NCBI GenBank assembly: GCA_033239525.1
Contig: BSYO01000002.1
Span: 12,000,626-12,064,625, forward strand
Direction of reading: 5' to 3'
Length of the DNA stretch: 64,000 nucleotides
From: Nepenthes gracilis
Lineage: Eukaryota > Streptophyta > Magnoliopsida > Caryophyllales > Nepenthaceae
Positions within the stretch are counted from its first letter, which is position 1. Each line of letters begins with the position of its first letter. Both the position numbers and the translations under genes were made by a program. The notes beneath the pieces are model-generated. The model ran no database searches. It was given only the letters and a program-made list of their open reading frames with translations, and was not told the origin of the DNA. Positions 48,201 through 60,611 of the stretch are shown here, piece after piece.

Positions 48201-49080
48201 TTAGAAAGCCAGTCTGGGTAATGGACTTCTCTAATGAAGCCTGCGTCCAGCAGTTTTTTCACCTTCTCTTGGATGGCGATCAGCTTTTCAACGAAGTGGT
48301 TCCTCCACTTTTGCCAGACGGGTTTTCGGCTAAAGTCAAGCCCCAACTTATGGACCATCATCTCTGCTGGGATTCCAGGCATGTCTGCTAGAGTCCATGC
48401 AAATAGGTCAGCGTTCCTTCGCAGGAACGCAACCAATTCGTCGCGCAGTGGTTCGGTGAGTAAGCCGCCGATTTATACACACTTCTCTGGCTCCTCCGGA
48501 TCCAATGGGATTAGATCCGTGGCTTCATCGGACTGCGCTTGCTGAAGGGTTGTCTCGTCCCGATGGTCGAATTCCCCAACTATTCTAGTGCTACCGCTTA
48601 GGGCAATCTTTGACATGTAACAGGTTCGTCCAGTAACCTGGTCGCCCAGCACCTCCCCGATATCGTAGGGTGTTGGAAACTTCATTTTGAGGTGTGGAAT
48701 CAAGGTAACCACCCCGAACGCTGTCAAGCATGGTTTGCCCAGTATGCCGTTATACACTGAGGGTAGGTCGACCACCAGGAAGGTGAGCGTTCGACTTGCT
48801 GTTTTCGAATACGTACCCAAGGTGACCTCCAATTGGATAGTCCATTAAACGGGCACAGGCTCATTGTCAAGGCCGTATAACGGGCCTTCGGCAGGTTTTA
48901 GTTGATTCTTTTTTAAGTCTAGTTTGAAGAATACATCCAAGTAAAGAAAATCTCTAGAACTTCCATTATCAATGAACACTCGCTTCAGTTGGTAGTCAAC
49001 ACTACCGTCTAAATGAGTGCGGATACAACGAGGAGATCAGCATGGGGGGACATTACATGAGCTAAGTTATCATCACTAAA
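45294..49080 (-). pseudogene. Decayed pol of element F: protease, RT, two RNase H domains, integrase
   Basis: Read from high to low coordinates. Protease: FIDNGSS near 48950-48990, then the LVVDLPSVYNGILGKP stretch (48473-48832). Reverse transcriptase: 47625-48436, with the active site reading YFDD (YVDD is usual in Tat elements) and a frame break near 47985. The gypsy RNase H runs into a second RNase H of archaeal type (46560-47339; ILHIDGSATDTSSGTGVLL at the start, TNNIAKYEALLAGHQLA, YSDSKLIVNQ). Integrase: CESC zinc-finger half near 46220, catalytic D, D (VVTDNGTKF) and E (GQVEATNR) at 45685-46130, and a C-terminal part at 45294-45719. Stops and frameshifts separate several parts, so no functional polyprotein can be made from this copy. 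The dual RNase H assigns it to Tat. Confidence 0.9.
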
Positions 49081-49125
49081 GTTGATAGTGTTGTCCGCCA
49101 TGTGCTGCTTCTTCCTCCCAGTCTG

Positions 49126-49684
49126 CTATTCCTCACTGCCAGATGGGTTTTTAGCAAGTCGGGTGGTAACCATATTAACCACCCCTGCTACGACCCGGTT
49201 TTGGGGAGGAGACTGCTCCTGCCCCTCTCTGCCAACTGCTCCAAAGCTCTGTCCGGAACCCCTGAAAAACTTGGTAAGGTGTCCTTTACGAATCAACTCC
49301 TCGATCTCCCTTTGCAGTGTCTTGTAGTCCTCCGTTCTATGCCTAGCAGAGTGGTGGACGTCGCAGTACTTCGTCTGGTTCCCAGAGTCCTTTTTTAGCG
49401 GTTTTGGCCATTTTAAGAACTTCTCTCCGTGTATCTGCATGAGGACGTTAGAGCGTGTGTCCGTCAGAGGTGTGAAACTGGTGGGCCCATAGTCTCTGCG
49501 TTTTGGGGGCCCAGTCCGACGTTGCTTCTTGCGGGGGTGATCACTACCGCCGTACTTCCTTTTTCCCTCTCTAGGGAATGATAGAGGCTGATCTGCCCAC
49601 TCTAGGCATTTTGCCTCGTTAGCCTCCTCTGCTGCGGCATATCCCACGTAATGGACTCCGCTTCCCGAAAGGTTTGGGGATTCT
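49126..49684 (-). pseudogene. C-terminal half of element F gag, cut off by element A
   Basis: The frame (49126-49647) has a basic stretch (HPRKKQRR), then the Tat gag end FTPLTDTRSNVLMQI and the motif YCDVHHSARHRTEDYKTL, a C-x2-H...H pattern that replaces the usual CCHC knuckle in this lineage. The other half lies at 60094-60611, with element A (49685-60093) between them. The bases flanking A, ATTCT and ATTAT, differ at one position. Confidence 0.87.
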
Positions 49685-52470
49685 TGTGGCGGACCGGCCT
49701 TATTTCACAGCAAAAAGCCGCCGCCAAGACTAAAATCCATACCTTACAAATAAATTTAATGAATAACATGAGATGAACATAAAAATTTTCTTTTCTTTCA
49801 CACACAGGATTTCATGTTGCTGAACTACAAGAGATGCTTTCTAGACATATCAATCCTAGTATCCAAAAAGTAATCATGGAAACATGCTAACATTAATAGG
49901 TTCATAACAGCGGAACAATTTTACAAGTTTCCTCAAAACATCAAAAGGAAAAAAATAAATAAAACTCTTCCTAGATCAGCTCCAGCCAGCTAAGCCATTT
50001 TGCTACACCATAAGGTTCTACTCAACTTCGTCCTCCATAAGCCTTTTACCTTCTGAAAAGTGGCAAGAATGAGCTACAAAGCCCAGCAAGATACTCACAT
50101 GCAGAAAACATAAACATATATATAAGCGCATCAAAATTGAGTTTCACAACATAATTTTAGCATACGAAAATTCTCATGTTGTTTCTTCTTGATTTCTTAT
50201 TCTTATTATCTTGTCTTTGAAGAATTCATAAAAACCATTCGTAATTCTTATCATCTTTAGGGATCGGACGGGAGCGGACAATATCGAGGACGGGTTGTGT
50301 GTAACCCCACAACCTAGGGCCGTATCCTCTCATTATGCTCCCCGAGGCAGGAGGTAATGCCTTTAACCCAACATACGGGGCCGTAGTCCAAAAGTCTTAT
50401 GCCACCAAAAGTTCCCTCCCGTGGCCCAAGAGGCAATCCTCGAGTTTCACTCCAATATCCTTCATCCATCTTTAACAGTAAGTTTAATGGAAACTCAGTT
50501 CTTAGTTCATATTATTTAATGGCCATCCATCATAGTTCAAAAGTCGGAAGTTATAGAGTTCCAATTGCTGTCCGGATTACATACATTAGCCTTGTTCTTA
50601 ATTTCATCAATTGAAATCCGTATAACTTTTCCTTTAATCATCTTAAAGCCGAAGTTCTTTTCTTTTAAAAATACGGAGTTCTTTTTCCCAAAATGCCGGA
50701 GTTCTTTTCTCAGAAAGACGGAGTTCTTTTTCTCAAAATGCCGGAGTTCTTTTCAAAAGCCGGAGCTCTTTTCTCAAGAAGACGGAGTTGTTTTCTCAAA
50801 AGGACGAAGTGCCTTTCAAAAAGGCAGAATTCTTCTTCTAAAAAGGCCGGAATTATTTTTTTCTAAAAAGGCTAGAGCTCTTTTGAAAAGGACGGAGTAC
50901 CTTTTTTTTTCAAAAGGACGGAGTTCTTTTTTTTAAACGGACGGAGTGCTCTTTCTTAAAAGGACGGAGCTCTTTTTCATCAAAAGGGCAAAGTTCTTCT
51001 TCAAAGGTGGAGTTCTTTTCTCCAAAGGGCGGAGCTCTAATACCGGAGTGATCTTTCTTCAAAATCCGGAGCTCTAAAACCGGAGTGATCTTTCTTTAAA
51101 ATCTGGAGCTCTAAAACCGGAGTGATCTTTCTTTAAATTCCGGAGCTCTAAATCCAAACACACACATGGCCGGTTTCAATTTCAAGTACTCATGACCGGT
51201 TTCAAATTTTTACATGAAGAAGGCCGATTTCGATTTTTAACATGAAGAAGGCCGATTCCGATTTTTAACATGAAGAAGGCCGATTTCGATTTTTAGCATG
51301 AAGAAGGCCGATTTCGATTTTTAACATAAAGAAGGCCGATTTCGATTTTTAGCATGAGGAAGGCCGATTTTGATTTTTAGCATGAAGAAGGCCGATTTCG
51401 ATTTTTCATGAACAATTACCGAATACCTTTCTTTTAACCAAACCGGAAGTCTCTTCTTTAAACATGAAATTATCAAAGTTTATATAATCATACATCAAGT
51501 AGAATAAAATCGAACATCATGAATATTAGGATTTTTAAACATGCAATTTTAGAACAATTCTTCTAGAACAGATTTCATACATAGAACAAATTGCATACAT
51601 ACTAAAACATAATTTCATAAGAATATCAGATATACTCGTATTGCAAACATGCATAATCATGAACTTTAAAACAGGGTGAGTATTCTTGCCAGGGTTTCTT
51701 CTACTTGCCTTGATCTTTTGGCCTTCCTTTACAGACAACTCTATTGCATGCCTTTTTTTTACTCATCTAGTTCTTATTTATAGGCCTTAGGTCTGATGAC
51801 ATGATTAGCAATACAGGGGGAATGTTTCTTATTTATGGCTCTATATTTTCCAAAAAGTTTCCTTATTAATTAGATCATTTATGGTTTTACATTTCCAAGG
51901 AGTTCATTAATTCCTAGTTAACTGAACTTAACGGGACTTAGATTTATTAATTAATTCCTGGTTCATAGAACTTAACAGGATTTAGCTTTCTCATGTAAAC
52001 ACATTCAATTCCTTCTGCATGACTTTCGGTCAACACCCGTTGACCAGATTATCAACTTCGGCTTACCCATAAACTACTCCGGCCTCCAATGGAACAAAAC
52101 CCAATTTCAAAACATGTTCAAGGCCGGTTTTGATTTTCTTTAAAGTGGCTAGTCTTGATAATAATGGAGCCGGACTTGTTTTACACTAAGGAATAACCGA
52201 ATTTCTTTTATACTAAGGGACAAGCCGAACTTCTCTTTCTCAAGTAAAAGCCGGACTCGATTTTCATCAAAGAAACACCGGACTCGATTTTCATTAAGTA
52301 AAAGCCGGACTCGATTTTCATCAAGGGAATCCGAACTTCTTTTCATCATGAACGGGCCAAACTTGATGTTATCTTAAGGCCGATTTACTTTTTTTGATCA
52401 ACTGGCGTTGACCAGATTATAAGGATTTGATGACTGGAATTTCCTATGTTCTAAAATCTAGGCCGTTACA
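49685..52470 (-). repeat. 3' LTR of element A
   Basis: 2786 bp. It contains arrays of CCGGAGTTCTTTT-type words (50650-51030), three 37-bp units (GGAGTGATCTTTCTTT, 51030-51150), seven 28-bp units (GAAGAAGGCCGATTTCGA, 51213-51405), and paired W-boxes (52026-52050, 52398-52422). On the minus strand the candidate donor is TG|GCAAGAATAC at 51689 and the acceptor TTTTCAG... is at 50053, here followed by AA instead of AT. Confidence 0.9.
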
Positions 52471-52484
52471 ATCTCCCCCTTTTA
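52471..52484 (-). other. Polypurine tract of element A
   Basis: On the minus strand it reads TAAAAGGGGGAGAT, immediately before the 3' LTR start TGTAACGGCC. It primes plus-strand DNA synthesis in reverse transcription. Confidence 0.85.
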
Positions 52485-52516
52485 TAGAAATTTCGTCCTC
52501 GAAATTTTAAATAAAG

Positions 52517-55500
52517 TTACAAACCTCGAGAAAATAAATAGGGGTATTTGTTCCGAATCTCTTCCTCTCGTTCCCAAGTTGCCTCTTCGGGTGAGTAATT
52601 CTTCCAGAGCACCTTTATTAGAGCGATTGATTTGGTGCGTAGTCTCTGTTCCCTTCGATCCAAGATTTTCACTGGTTCCTCTACATAAGACAAGTCATTG
52701 TCAATTGTCAAAGGTTCAAACTCAATTACATGAGTAGGATCATGGACATACTTCCGAAGCATTGATACATGAAACACATCATGTTTTCTGCCAAGTTCGG
52801 GGGTAGTGTAACTCTGTAAGCTATTTCCCCGATCCTTTCTAAAATTTCAAAAGGGCCAATAAATCGTGGCTTCAGCTTTCCTTTTACCCTGAATCTGTAC
52901 TTCCTCTTAGATGGCAATACCTTTAGGAATACAAAATTGTCTTTTTCAAATTCTAATGCAGACCTCCTCCGGTCTGCATAGCTCTTTTGTCTGCTCCGGG
53001 CTACTCTGAGATTCTCATGTACTAACTTTATCTTTTCTGCCATCTCTTTAATAATATCTGGACCCAAAATTCTTTTATCTCCGTGCTCCTCCCAATGAAT
53101 CGGCGATCTACATTTCCTTCCATACAAGGCCTCAAAAGGGGCCATACCTATGCTGGCCTGGTAACTGTTATTATAAGGAAATTCTGCTAGAGCTAAGAAA
53201 TTATCCCAAGTCCCTTTCATCTCTAAGACCGAGGCCCTTAACATGACTTCAAGGATCTGGATAGTCTGTTCTGACTAGCCATCAGTTTGGGGATGAAAAG
53301 CGATACTGAATTTTAATTCTGTCCTCAATTATTTATGTAGACTTTTCCAGAACCTTGAAACAAAGCGAGGGTCTCTATCTGATATAATAGAAGCAGGCAC
53401 ACCATGAAGCCTGACAACCTCGTTTACATACAGTTGGGCCAGTTTATCACGAGAGTGAGTCGTCCGGATTGCCAGAAAATGGGCTGACTTTGTTAGCCGG
53501 TCAACAATAACCCAAATGGCGTCATATTTCCTTGGCGTCCTTGGCAATCCGGTCACAAAGTCCATGGCAATATCTTCCCATTTCTAGCCTGGAAACGACA
53601 TTGGTTGCAATAACCCAGATGGTTGCTTTCTTTCGGCCTTTACTTGTTGGCATACAAGGTATTTTTCCACGTAGGCTGCAATGTCCCTCTTCATATTCCT
53701 CCACCAGAATGTTTTCTTTAAATCCTAGTACATCTTATTGGTTCCTAGGTGAATCGTAGAACGGGATCTATGGGATTCTTTAAAGATTCTCTCCTTTAGC
53801 TCCTTGTCGTCTGATACACACAATCGATCCTTAAATCTTAAAGCACCATCCGATTTAATGTGAAAACCACTTCGGAAATCCTTGTCTAATTCATTTATAA
53901 TATTCACAAGGAAGGAATCATTCGCTTGTCCTTCCTTAACTTCATCTATCACCTCTGGCAGGACTTGGAGGTATACTAAAATCATACGCTTTCCTTGCAA
54001 ATAACGTTGGATGTCATCGTGCATTAGACAGTCCAGCATTTCCATTTGTTTAACTTGCATCCTTGCAAAGATACCAGGTTGCCGACTTAGTGTATTGACA
54101 ACTACATTGGCCTTCCCTGGTTCTTACCGGATTTCACAGTCATAGTCCTTCAAGAATTCAATCTACCTTCTCTGCCTCATGTTCAGTTCCTTTTAGGAGA
54201 ATAAATACTTTAGACTCTTATGATCAAAGTAGACCAAAAATTTCTCACTATATAGGTAATGTCTCCAGATTTTTAGTGCAAACACTACTGCAGCCAATTC
54301 TAGATCATGTGTTGGGTAATTCCTTTCATGGTCTTTCAACTGTCGCGAACCATAGCAATTACCCTTCCGTTCTACATTAAAACACAGCCCAATCCAAACT
54401 TTGAGGCATCACAATAAACAATCAATCCTTCTGATCCATTTGGAATGGTCCAGACCGGACAGAAGCCTAACCGGTCTTTAAGTGCCTGAAAACTCATTTC
54501 ACAAGCATCTGTCCACTCAAACTTAGCATCCTTATTTGTTAACTACATGAGTGGCAGGGCGATTTGGGAGAAGTTTTTAACAAACCGTCTATAATATCCG
54601 GCCAAGCCTAAGAAGCTCCGTACTTCGATCACAGAGGTTGGCCGGTTCCACTTTACCACTGCTTCCACTTTCTTAGGGTCAACGGAAATCCCTTCTTTGG
54701 AGATGACGTGACCAAGGAATCCCACTTCCTCTAACCAAAATTCACACTTTTTTAATTTGGTGAACAACTGGTGCTCCCTAAGGATCTGGAGTGTACTCTG
54801 TAAATGTTCCCCATGTTCCTCATAGCTTTTCGAATACACAAGGATGTCGTCAATAAAGACGATCACAAACTTGTCCAGGTATGGTTGAAAAATTTTGTTC
54901 ATCAAGTCCATAAAGACGGCTGGAGCATTAGTCAACCCAAAAGGCATCACTATAAATTCATAGTGCCCACATTTAGTCCGAAACGCAGTCTTTGCTATAT
55001 CCTCCATTTTGATCCGAAGCTGATGATATCTGGATCTAAAGTTGATTTTTGAAAATACGCAAGCTTCTTGTAATTGGTCAACGAGGTCATCAATCCTTGG
55101 CAGAGGATATTTATTCTTGGTGGTAATTTTGTTCAGTTCACGATAATCCACACATAATCTCTTGGCCCCGTCCTTCTTTCTTATAAAGAGAACTGGTGCT
55201 CCCCATGGTGACACACTCGGCCGAATGAAACCTTTATCTAATAATTCCTGCAGTTGCTGTTTCAATTCTTTAAGTTCGGCCGGTGCCATCTGATATGGTG
55301 CTTTGGATATTGGTGCTGATCCTGGCATCAATTCTATTCCAAATTCCAACTCTCACTGGGGTGGCAGTCTAGGTAATTCATCAGGGAATATGTCTTCGAA
55401 TTCCTGCACCACAGGAATCTCTTTGGCTAGAGATTCTTGACCTTCAGTAGTCACATTAGCGAAGGCTAGATAAGCTTGACACCCATCACCAATCAAGTGC

Positions 55501-56018
55501 CTGGCATGAAGGGCCGAAATGAAGTAAGATGCTTCTTTACGCCGAACTCCAAGAATATAGAAAGGCTTGTTTCCAGGGATGGTGAATTCTACTCTTTTTC
55601 GGAAACAATCAATCTTGACATGATATCTAGCTAACCAATCCATTCCCAAGATTGCATCGAAGTCCTTCATTTCTAGCAAAACTAGATTAATAGGCATCAC
55701 GCATCCATTTGATTCTATTGAACACTCCGAATACACTACATTTAAAATTACGAATGACCCCGTGGGTGAGGCGACCATTAATGGGCAGCCAAGAACTTGA
55801 GGGAGGGTCGTAAGATATTTTGCAAATTCATGGGAGACAAATGAGTGGGTGGATCCGAAGTCAAAAAGCACATGACTAGAAGTGCCACAGATATAAAGTG
55901 TACCTTCCACTAGCTCCGTAAAGGTTTCGGCCTCCTTTGCAAAAACAGCAAACACCTTAGCTAGGATAGGAGACTTAAATCCTAGGGCTTGTTTGGCGAG
56001 TGGGCAATCTCTGATCAT
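52517..56018 (-). pseudogene. Decayed pol of element A: protease, RT, RNase H, integrase, chromodomain
   Basis: Protease (55353-56018) keeps the frame but reads LFDFGSTHSF, so the residue after the catalytic Asp is Phe instead of Ser or Thr. RT (54543-55349) is whole: [29 protein letters not shown] and the catalytic FIDD box. RNase H (about 54060-54540) is broken by stops. Integrase has a shifted frame near 53550-53720, its first Asp in MDFVTGLP, its second in ISDRDPRF, and a stop (TAG) just before SEQTIQ, which carries the Glu. The GPF module (FIGPFEILERIGEIAYRV) follows at 52726-53244. The tail (52517-52777) reads LRKYVHDPTHV..., and its end VLWKNYSPEEATWEREEE is the chromodomain-type end, which directs integration to chromatin marks in chromoviruses. 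Confidence 0.92.
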
Positions 56019-56037
56019 GTGTCTAGCATGGCCACAG

Positions 56038-56857
56038 TTATAAAAACCCCCAGCTTCTTATAGCAAGGCTTCCCTTCATGTGATTTCCCACAATGATCAC
56101 ATGCATTATTAGCAGGAGTTTGAAAAATCTGTACGGATTGGTTTTGCTCCCCACTGGACCTCGATGGTCTTGCTTTCTTAGAAGGGCCTCCACCAGCACT
56201 AGCCCTTGAAGTCTAACTAAAAGTCCTTTGCCTGAGAAATGCTCCTCTTTCCAGCTCCTTCTCATAGATAACAGCCTTCTCGAGCACCTCTCCATACATG
56301 GCCAACGTCAGAGTTGAAAGGTGCCTCCTAATATCATCCCTTAATCCCTGGAAGAATCTCCTAGCCTTCCTCTCCTGGTCTTCCACCATATAAGAAGTAT
56401 AGCGAGATAACTCTGTAAACTTTGCATCATACTCTGCCACAGAGCGAGTACCTTGTCTTAGGTGAAGGAAATTCATCATCCTTTTGTCTACGAAGATTAG
56501 CAGGGAAATATTTTTTCAAAAATACTGCTTCAAATATTTTCCAACTAATATCCCGATTGGCACATTGGAAACTCTCTTCTGCATTTCCCACCAGTGGTGA
56601 GCCTCACCCGTCAGCTTATGGGTGGCATAAAGAACCATGTCTCCAGCAGGATACTTAAGTACCGCAAACACCTTCTTCAGTCGTTGGATCCAAGTGTCTG
56701 CCTTCAACGGGTCGGGTTCCCCTGAGAATTCAGGAACTCGCTCATTGGTAAAACGATCATAGACCAACCTCTCCTGATGGACTGGAATTGGGGTGGTCAT
56801 CAGAGTTGGTGGAGTCAAGGCTTCTATAACTTCAGCCATTCTGTCTAACAGGTTCAA
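56038..56857 (-). pseudogene. Decayed gag of element A
   Basis: Start near 56857 (MNLLDRMAEVIEAL). The capsid region has YDRFTNERVPEFSGEPDP, ADTWIQRLKKVF and EAHHWWE, then shifts frame into 56213-56479 (LHLRQGTRSVAEYDAKF, ARRFFQGLRDDIRRHL). A knuckle remnant (CDHCGKSHEG-type bases, near 56070-56110) and a second one near 56020 (CGHARHMIRDCP) end it. A frameshift near 56480-56520 and another near 56215 break it. The domain order is the same as in the gag of element D. Confidence 0.85.
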
Positions 56858-57098
56858 GTAATTTGCCTCCCGATCCGTAGAGTTGTTAATCTGTACGTTT
56901 CACCTTCCTCTGTTAGACATGACTTCAGGGATGATTTTAATGTTTGAAAAGAACATTTTCGTTAGTCAATTAGTCTAAAGATAGCTATCATAATTGTCTC
57001 CGTCCAAAGCATAAATAAAGCTAACCCTCTCCTTACCTTAACTGATCTGTCCTAAGTTTCTGTGTTGATCCAAATTAACCTAAAGCATCTCAGTTCTC

Positions 57099-57110
57099 TC
57101 TCTAATACCA
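57099..57110 (-). other. Primer-binding site of element A
   Basis: Reads TGGTATTAGAGA on the minus strand, two bases after the 5' LTR. It differs by one base from the TGGTATCAGAG site next to element B. Confidence 0.85.
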
Positions 57111-57112
57111 AC

Positions 57113-60093
57113 TGTGACGGACCGGCCTTATTCCACAGCATAAAGTCGCCGCCAAGACTAAAATCCATACCTTACAAATAAATTTAATGAATAACACGAG
57201 ATGAACATAAAAATTTTCTTTTCATTCACACACAAGATTTCATGTTGCCGAACTATAAGAGATGCTTTCTAGACATATCAATCCCAGTATCCAAAAAGTA
57301 ATCATGGAAACATGCTAACATTAATAGGTTCATAACAGCAGAACAATTTTACAAGTTTCCTCCAAACATCAAAAGGAAAAAAATAAATAAAGCTCTTCTT
57401 AGATCAGCTCCAGCCAGCTAAGCCATTTTGCTACACCATAAGGTTCTACTCAACTTCGTCCTTCATAAACCTTTCGTCATCTGAAAAGTGGCAAGAATGA
57501 GCTACAAAGCCCAGCAAGATACTCACATGCAGAAAACATAAACATATATATAAGCGGATCAAAACAGAGTTTCACAACATAATTTTAGCATACGAAAATT
57601 CTCATGTTGTTTCTTCTTGATTTCTTATTCTTATTATCTTGTCTTTAAAGAATCCATAAAAATCATTCGTAATTCTTATCATCTTTAGGGATCGGACGGG
57701 AGCGGACAACATCGAGGACGGGTTGTGTGTAACCCCACAACCTAAGGCCGTATCCTCTCATTATGCTCCCCGAGGCGGGAGGTAATGCCTTTAACCCGGC
57801 ATACGGGGCCGTAGTCCAAAAGTCTTATGCCACCAAAAGTTTCCTCCCATGGCCCAGGAGGCAATCCTCGAGTTTCACTCCAATATCCTTCATCCATCTT
57901 TAACAGTAAGTTTAATGGAAACTCAATTCTTAGTTCATATCTTTTAATGGCCATCCATCATAGTTCAAAAGTCGGAAGTTATAGAGTTCCAATTGCTGTC
58001 CGGATTACATACATTAGCCTTGTTCTTAATTTCATCAATTGAAGTCCGTATAACTTTTCCTTTAATCATCTTAAAGCTGAAGTTCTTTTCTTTTAAAAAT
58101 GCGGAGTTCTTTTTCTCAAAATGTTGGAGTTCTTTTCTCAGAAAGATGGAGTTCTTTTTCTTAAAATGCCAGAGTTCTTTTCAAAAGCCATAACTCTTTT
58201 CTCAAGAAGACGGAGTTGTTTTCTTAAAAGGACGAAGTGCTTTTCAAAAAGGTAGAATTCTTCTTTCTAAAAGGCTGGAGTTCTTTTGAAAAGGACGGAG
58301 TACTTTTTTTCAAAAGGACGGAGCTCTTTTTCTTAAACGGACGGAGTGCTCTTTCTTAAAAGGACGAAGCTCTGTTTCATCAAAAGGGCGGAGTTCTTCT
58401 TCAAAGGCGGAGTTCTTTTCTCCTAAGGGCAGAGCTCTAATACTGGAGTGATCTTTCTTTAAAATCTGGAGCTCTAAAATCGGAGTGATCTTTCTTTAAA
58501 ATCCGGAGCTCTAAAACCGGAGTGATCTTTCTTTAAAATCCGGAGCTCTAAAACCGGTGTGATCTTTCTTTAAAATCCGGAGCTCTAAAACCGGAGTGAT
58601 TTTTCTTTAAAATTCGGAGCTCTAAATCCAGACACACACATGGCCGGTTTCAAATTCAAGTGCATCATGGCCGGTTTCGAATTCAAGTACTCATGGCCGG
58701 TTTCAATTTCAAGTACTCATGACCGGTTTCAAATTTTTACATGAAGAAGGCCGATTTTGATTTTTAACATGAAGAAGGCCGATTCCGATTTTTAACATGA
58801 AGAAGGCCGATTTTGATTTTTAGCATGAAGAAGGCCGATTTAGATTTTTAGCATGAAGAAGGCCGATTTCGATATTTAGCATGAAGAAGGCCGATTTCGA
58901 TTTTTAGCATGAAGAAGGCCGATTTCGATTTTTAGCATGAAGAAGGCCGATTTCGATTTTTAGCATAAAGAAGGCCGATTTCGATTTTTAGCATGAAGAA
59001 GGCCGATTTAGATTTTTCATGAACAATTACCGAATACCTTTCTTTTAACCAAACCGGAAGTCTCTTCTTTGAACATGAAATTATCAAAGTTTATATAATC
59101 ATACATCAAGCAGAATAAAATCGAATATCATGAATATTAGGATTTTTAAACATGCAATTTCAGAACAATTCTTCCAGAACAGATTTCATACATATCACAA
59201 ATTTCATACATATTAAAACACAATTTCATAAGAATATCAAATATACTCGTATTGCAAACATGCATAATCATGAACTTTAAAACAGGGTGAGTATTCTTGC
59301 CTGGGTTTCTTTTACTTGCCTTGATCTTTTGGCCTTCCTTTACAGACAGCTCTATTGCTTGCCTTTTTCTTACTCATCTAGTTCTTATTTATAGGCCTTA
59401 GGTCTGATGACATAATTGACAATACAGGGGAAATGTTTCTTATTTATGGCTCTACATTTTCCAAAAAGTTTTCTTATTAATTAGATCATTTATGGTTTTA
59501 CATTTCCAAGGAGTTCATTAATTCTTAGTTAACTGAATTTAATGGGATTTAGATTTCTTAATTAATTTCTGGTTCACAGAACTTAACAGGATTTAGCTTT
59601 CTCATGTAAACACATTCAATTCCTTCTGCACAACTTCCGGTCAAGACACGTTGACCGGATTATCAACTTCGGCATTCCCATAAACTACTCCGGCCTACAA
59701 TGGAACAAAACCCGATTTCAAAACATGTTCAAGGCCGGTTTTGATTTTCTTTACAGTGGCTAGTCTTGATAATAATGAAGCCGGACTTGTTTTGCACTAA
59801 GGAATAACCAAACTTCTTTTATACTAAGGGACAAGCCGAACTTCTCTTTCTCAAGTAAAAGTCGGACTCGATTTTCATCAAAGAAACACTGGACTCGATT
59901 TTCATTAAGTAAAAGCCAGACTCGATTTTCATCGAGGAATTCTAGACTTCTTTTCATCATGAAACGGCCAAACTTGATGTTATCTTAAGGCCAATTTACT
60001 TTTCTTATTATATTTTCCGGTCAACTAGCGTTGACCGGATTATAAGGACTTGATGATTGGAATTTCCTATGTTCTAGAATCTTGGCCGTTACA
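57113..60093 (-). repeat. 5' LTR of element A
   Basis: 2981 bp, 195 bp longer than its partner. The excess is in its tandem arrays: ten 28-bp units (58741-59020) against seven, five 37-bp units (58438-58625) against three, and four GGCCGGTTTCAA words against two. On the minus strand the donor is CAG|GCAAGAATAC at 59300 and the acceptor CTTTTCAG|ATGACGA ends at 57481. The frame 57742-57954 (70 codons, MAIKRYELR start) is open here, and has a stop at its fifth codon in the 3' LTR. Confidence 0.9.
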
Positions 60094-60611
60094 ATTATTG
60101 TGGGCTAGGTGCTTGAAGAAGTCCCCGTAGGTCAGTGCGGAGATGAAACTGTCCAACTTTATCTCCTCCATGATCCGGGAAATCCATCTGGCCTTCGCCA
60201 CAAAATGATCTAGGAATTGTCGTGGGTTCTCTCCCGGTTTCTGGTTGATGTGGGAGAGATGCCACGGCTGCTTCTCTTCTCGCTGGCTCGAGGCGTACTG
60301 AGCCAGGAAGAGATCCGTGAGCTCACGGAAGCTGCTGATGGTGCCTAAAGGGAGGTGATGGAACTAGATTAGAGCATCTCCCTTCAGCGTGAGCGGGAAG
60401 TAGTGGCACATCGCTGAGTCTTCCAACCCTTGTAGACTCAGATGGGTGCGGAAGTGATGAAGGTGGTCAACCGGATCACTGCTCCCATCGTATGAGTCAA
60501 GGGATCGCATCTTGAACTTGGTAGGCAGTGGACGGCTCAGGATCTCCGCTATGAAAGGAGATCGGTCCAAGTCGACATCCAGCTTCGACATAACCCAATC
60601 TTCAAGCTTTG
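60094..60611 (-). pseudogene. N-terminal part of element F gag
   Basis: On the minus strand this reads SRPLPTKFKMRSLDSYDGSSDP-type sequence, the canonical start of Tat gag (a KF...YDG.SDP..H stretch), then continues with stops through the W-x-F-A-K and NQKPGENPRQFL-like part to element A. Just before 60611 the frame reads MSKLEDWV. It breaks off into a G-family LTR instead of its own leader. The other half is at 49126-49684. Confidence 0.83.

Larger units (their letters stand above)
49685..60093 (-). mobile_element. Element A: Tekay/Del-like chromovirus, full length but decayed
   Basis: LTRs are 49685-52470 (3') and 57113-60093 (5'), TGTGRCGGACC to GGCCGTTACA on the plus strand. Flanks are ATTCT (49680-49684) and ATTAT (60094-60098). 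The primer site is 57099-57110 (minus, TGGTATTAGAGA, one change from the initiator tRNA-Met site); the polypurine tract is 52471-52484 (minus, TAAAAGGGGGAGAT). The internal region is 4.6 kb with gag, protease, RT, RNase H, integrase and a C-terminal chromodomain-like end. Long LTRs plus a chromodomain fit the Tekay/Del lineage. Gag and pol are broken, so this copy is dead, but a close relative could supply proteins to the gene-less elements. Confidence 0.92.
36131..60611 (-). mobile_element. Element F: Tat/Retand-like Ty3/gypsy element with antisense gene, broken at its 5' end
   Basis: Read on the minus strand: gag start (60094-60611), gag end (49126-49684), protease to integrase (45294-49080), 40-bp tandem repeat (44850-45130), antisense gene (42705-44488, plus strand), 3' spacer, polypurine tract (39936-39950) and 3' LTR (39935 down to 36131). 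The double RNase H and the antisense frame between integrase and 3' LTR are marks of the Tat lineage. The left flank is TAACC (36126-36130). The 5' LTR and leader are missing, replaced at about 60611 by a G-family LTR fragment. Element A and two solo LTRs are nested in it. Confidence 0.87.

Noticed and set aside
51213..51405. 28-bp direct repeats considered as a CRISPR array
   Set aside because: The units are contiguous with no unique spacers, lie in an LTR and are in a plant genome; it is a minisatellite.
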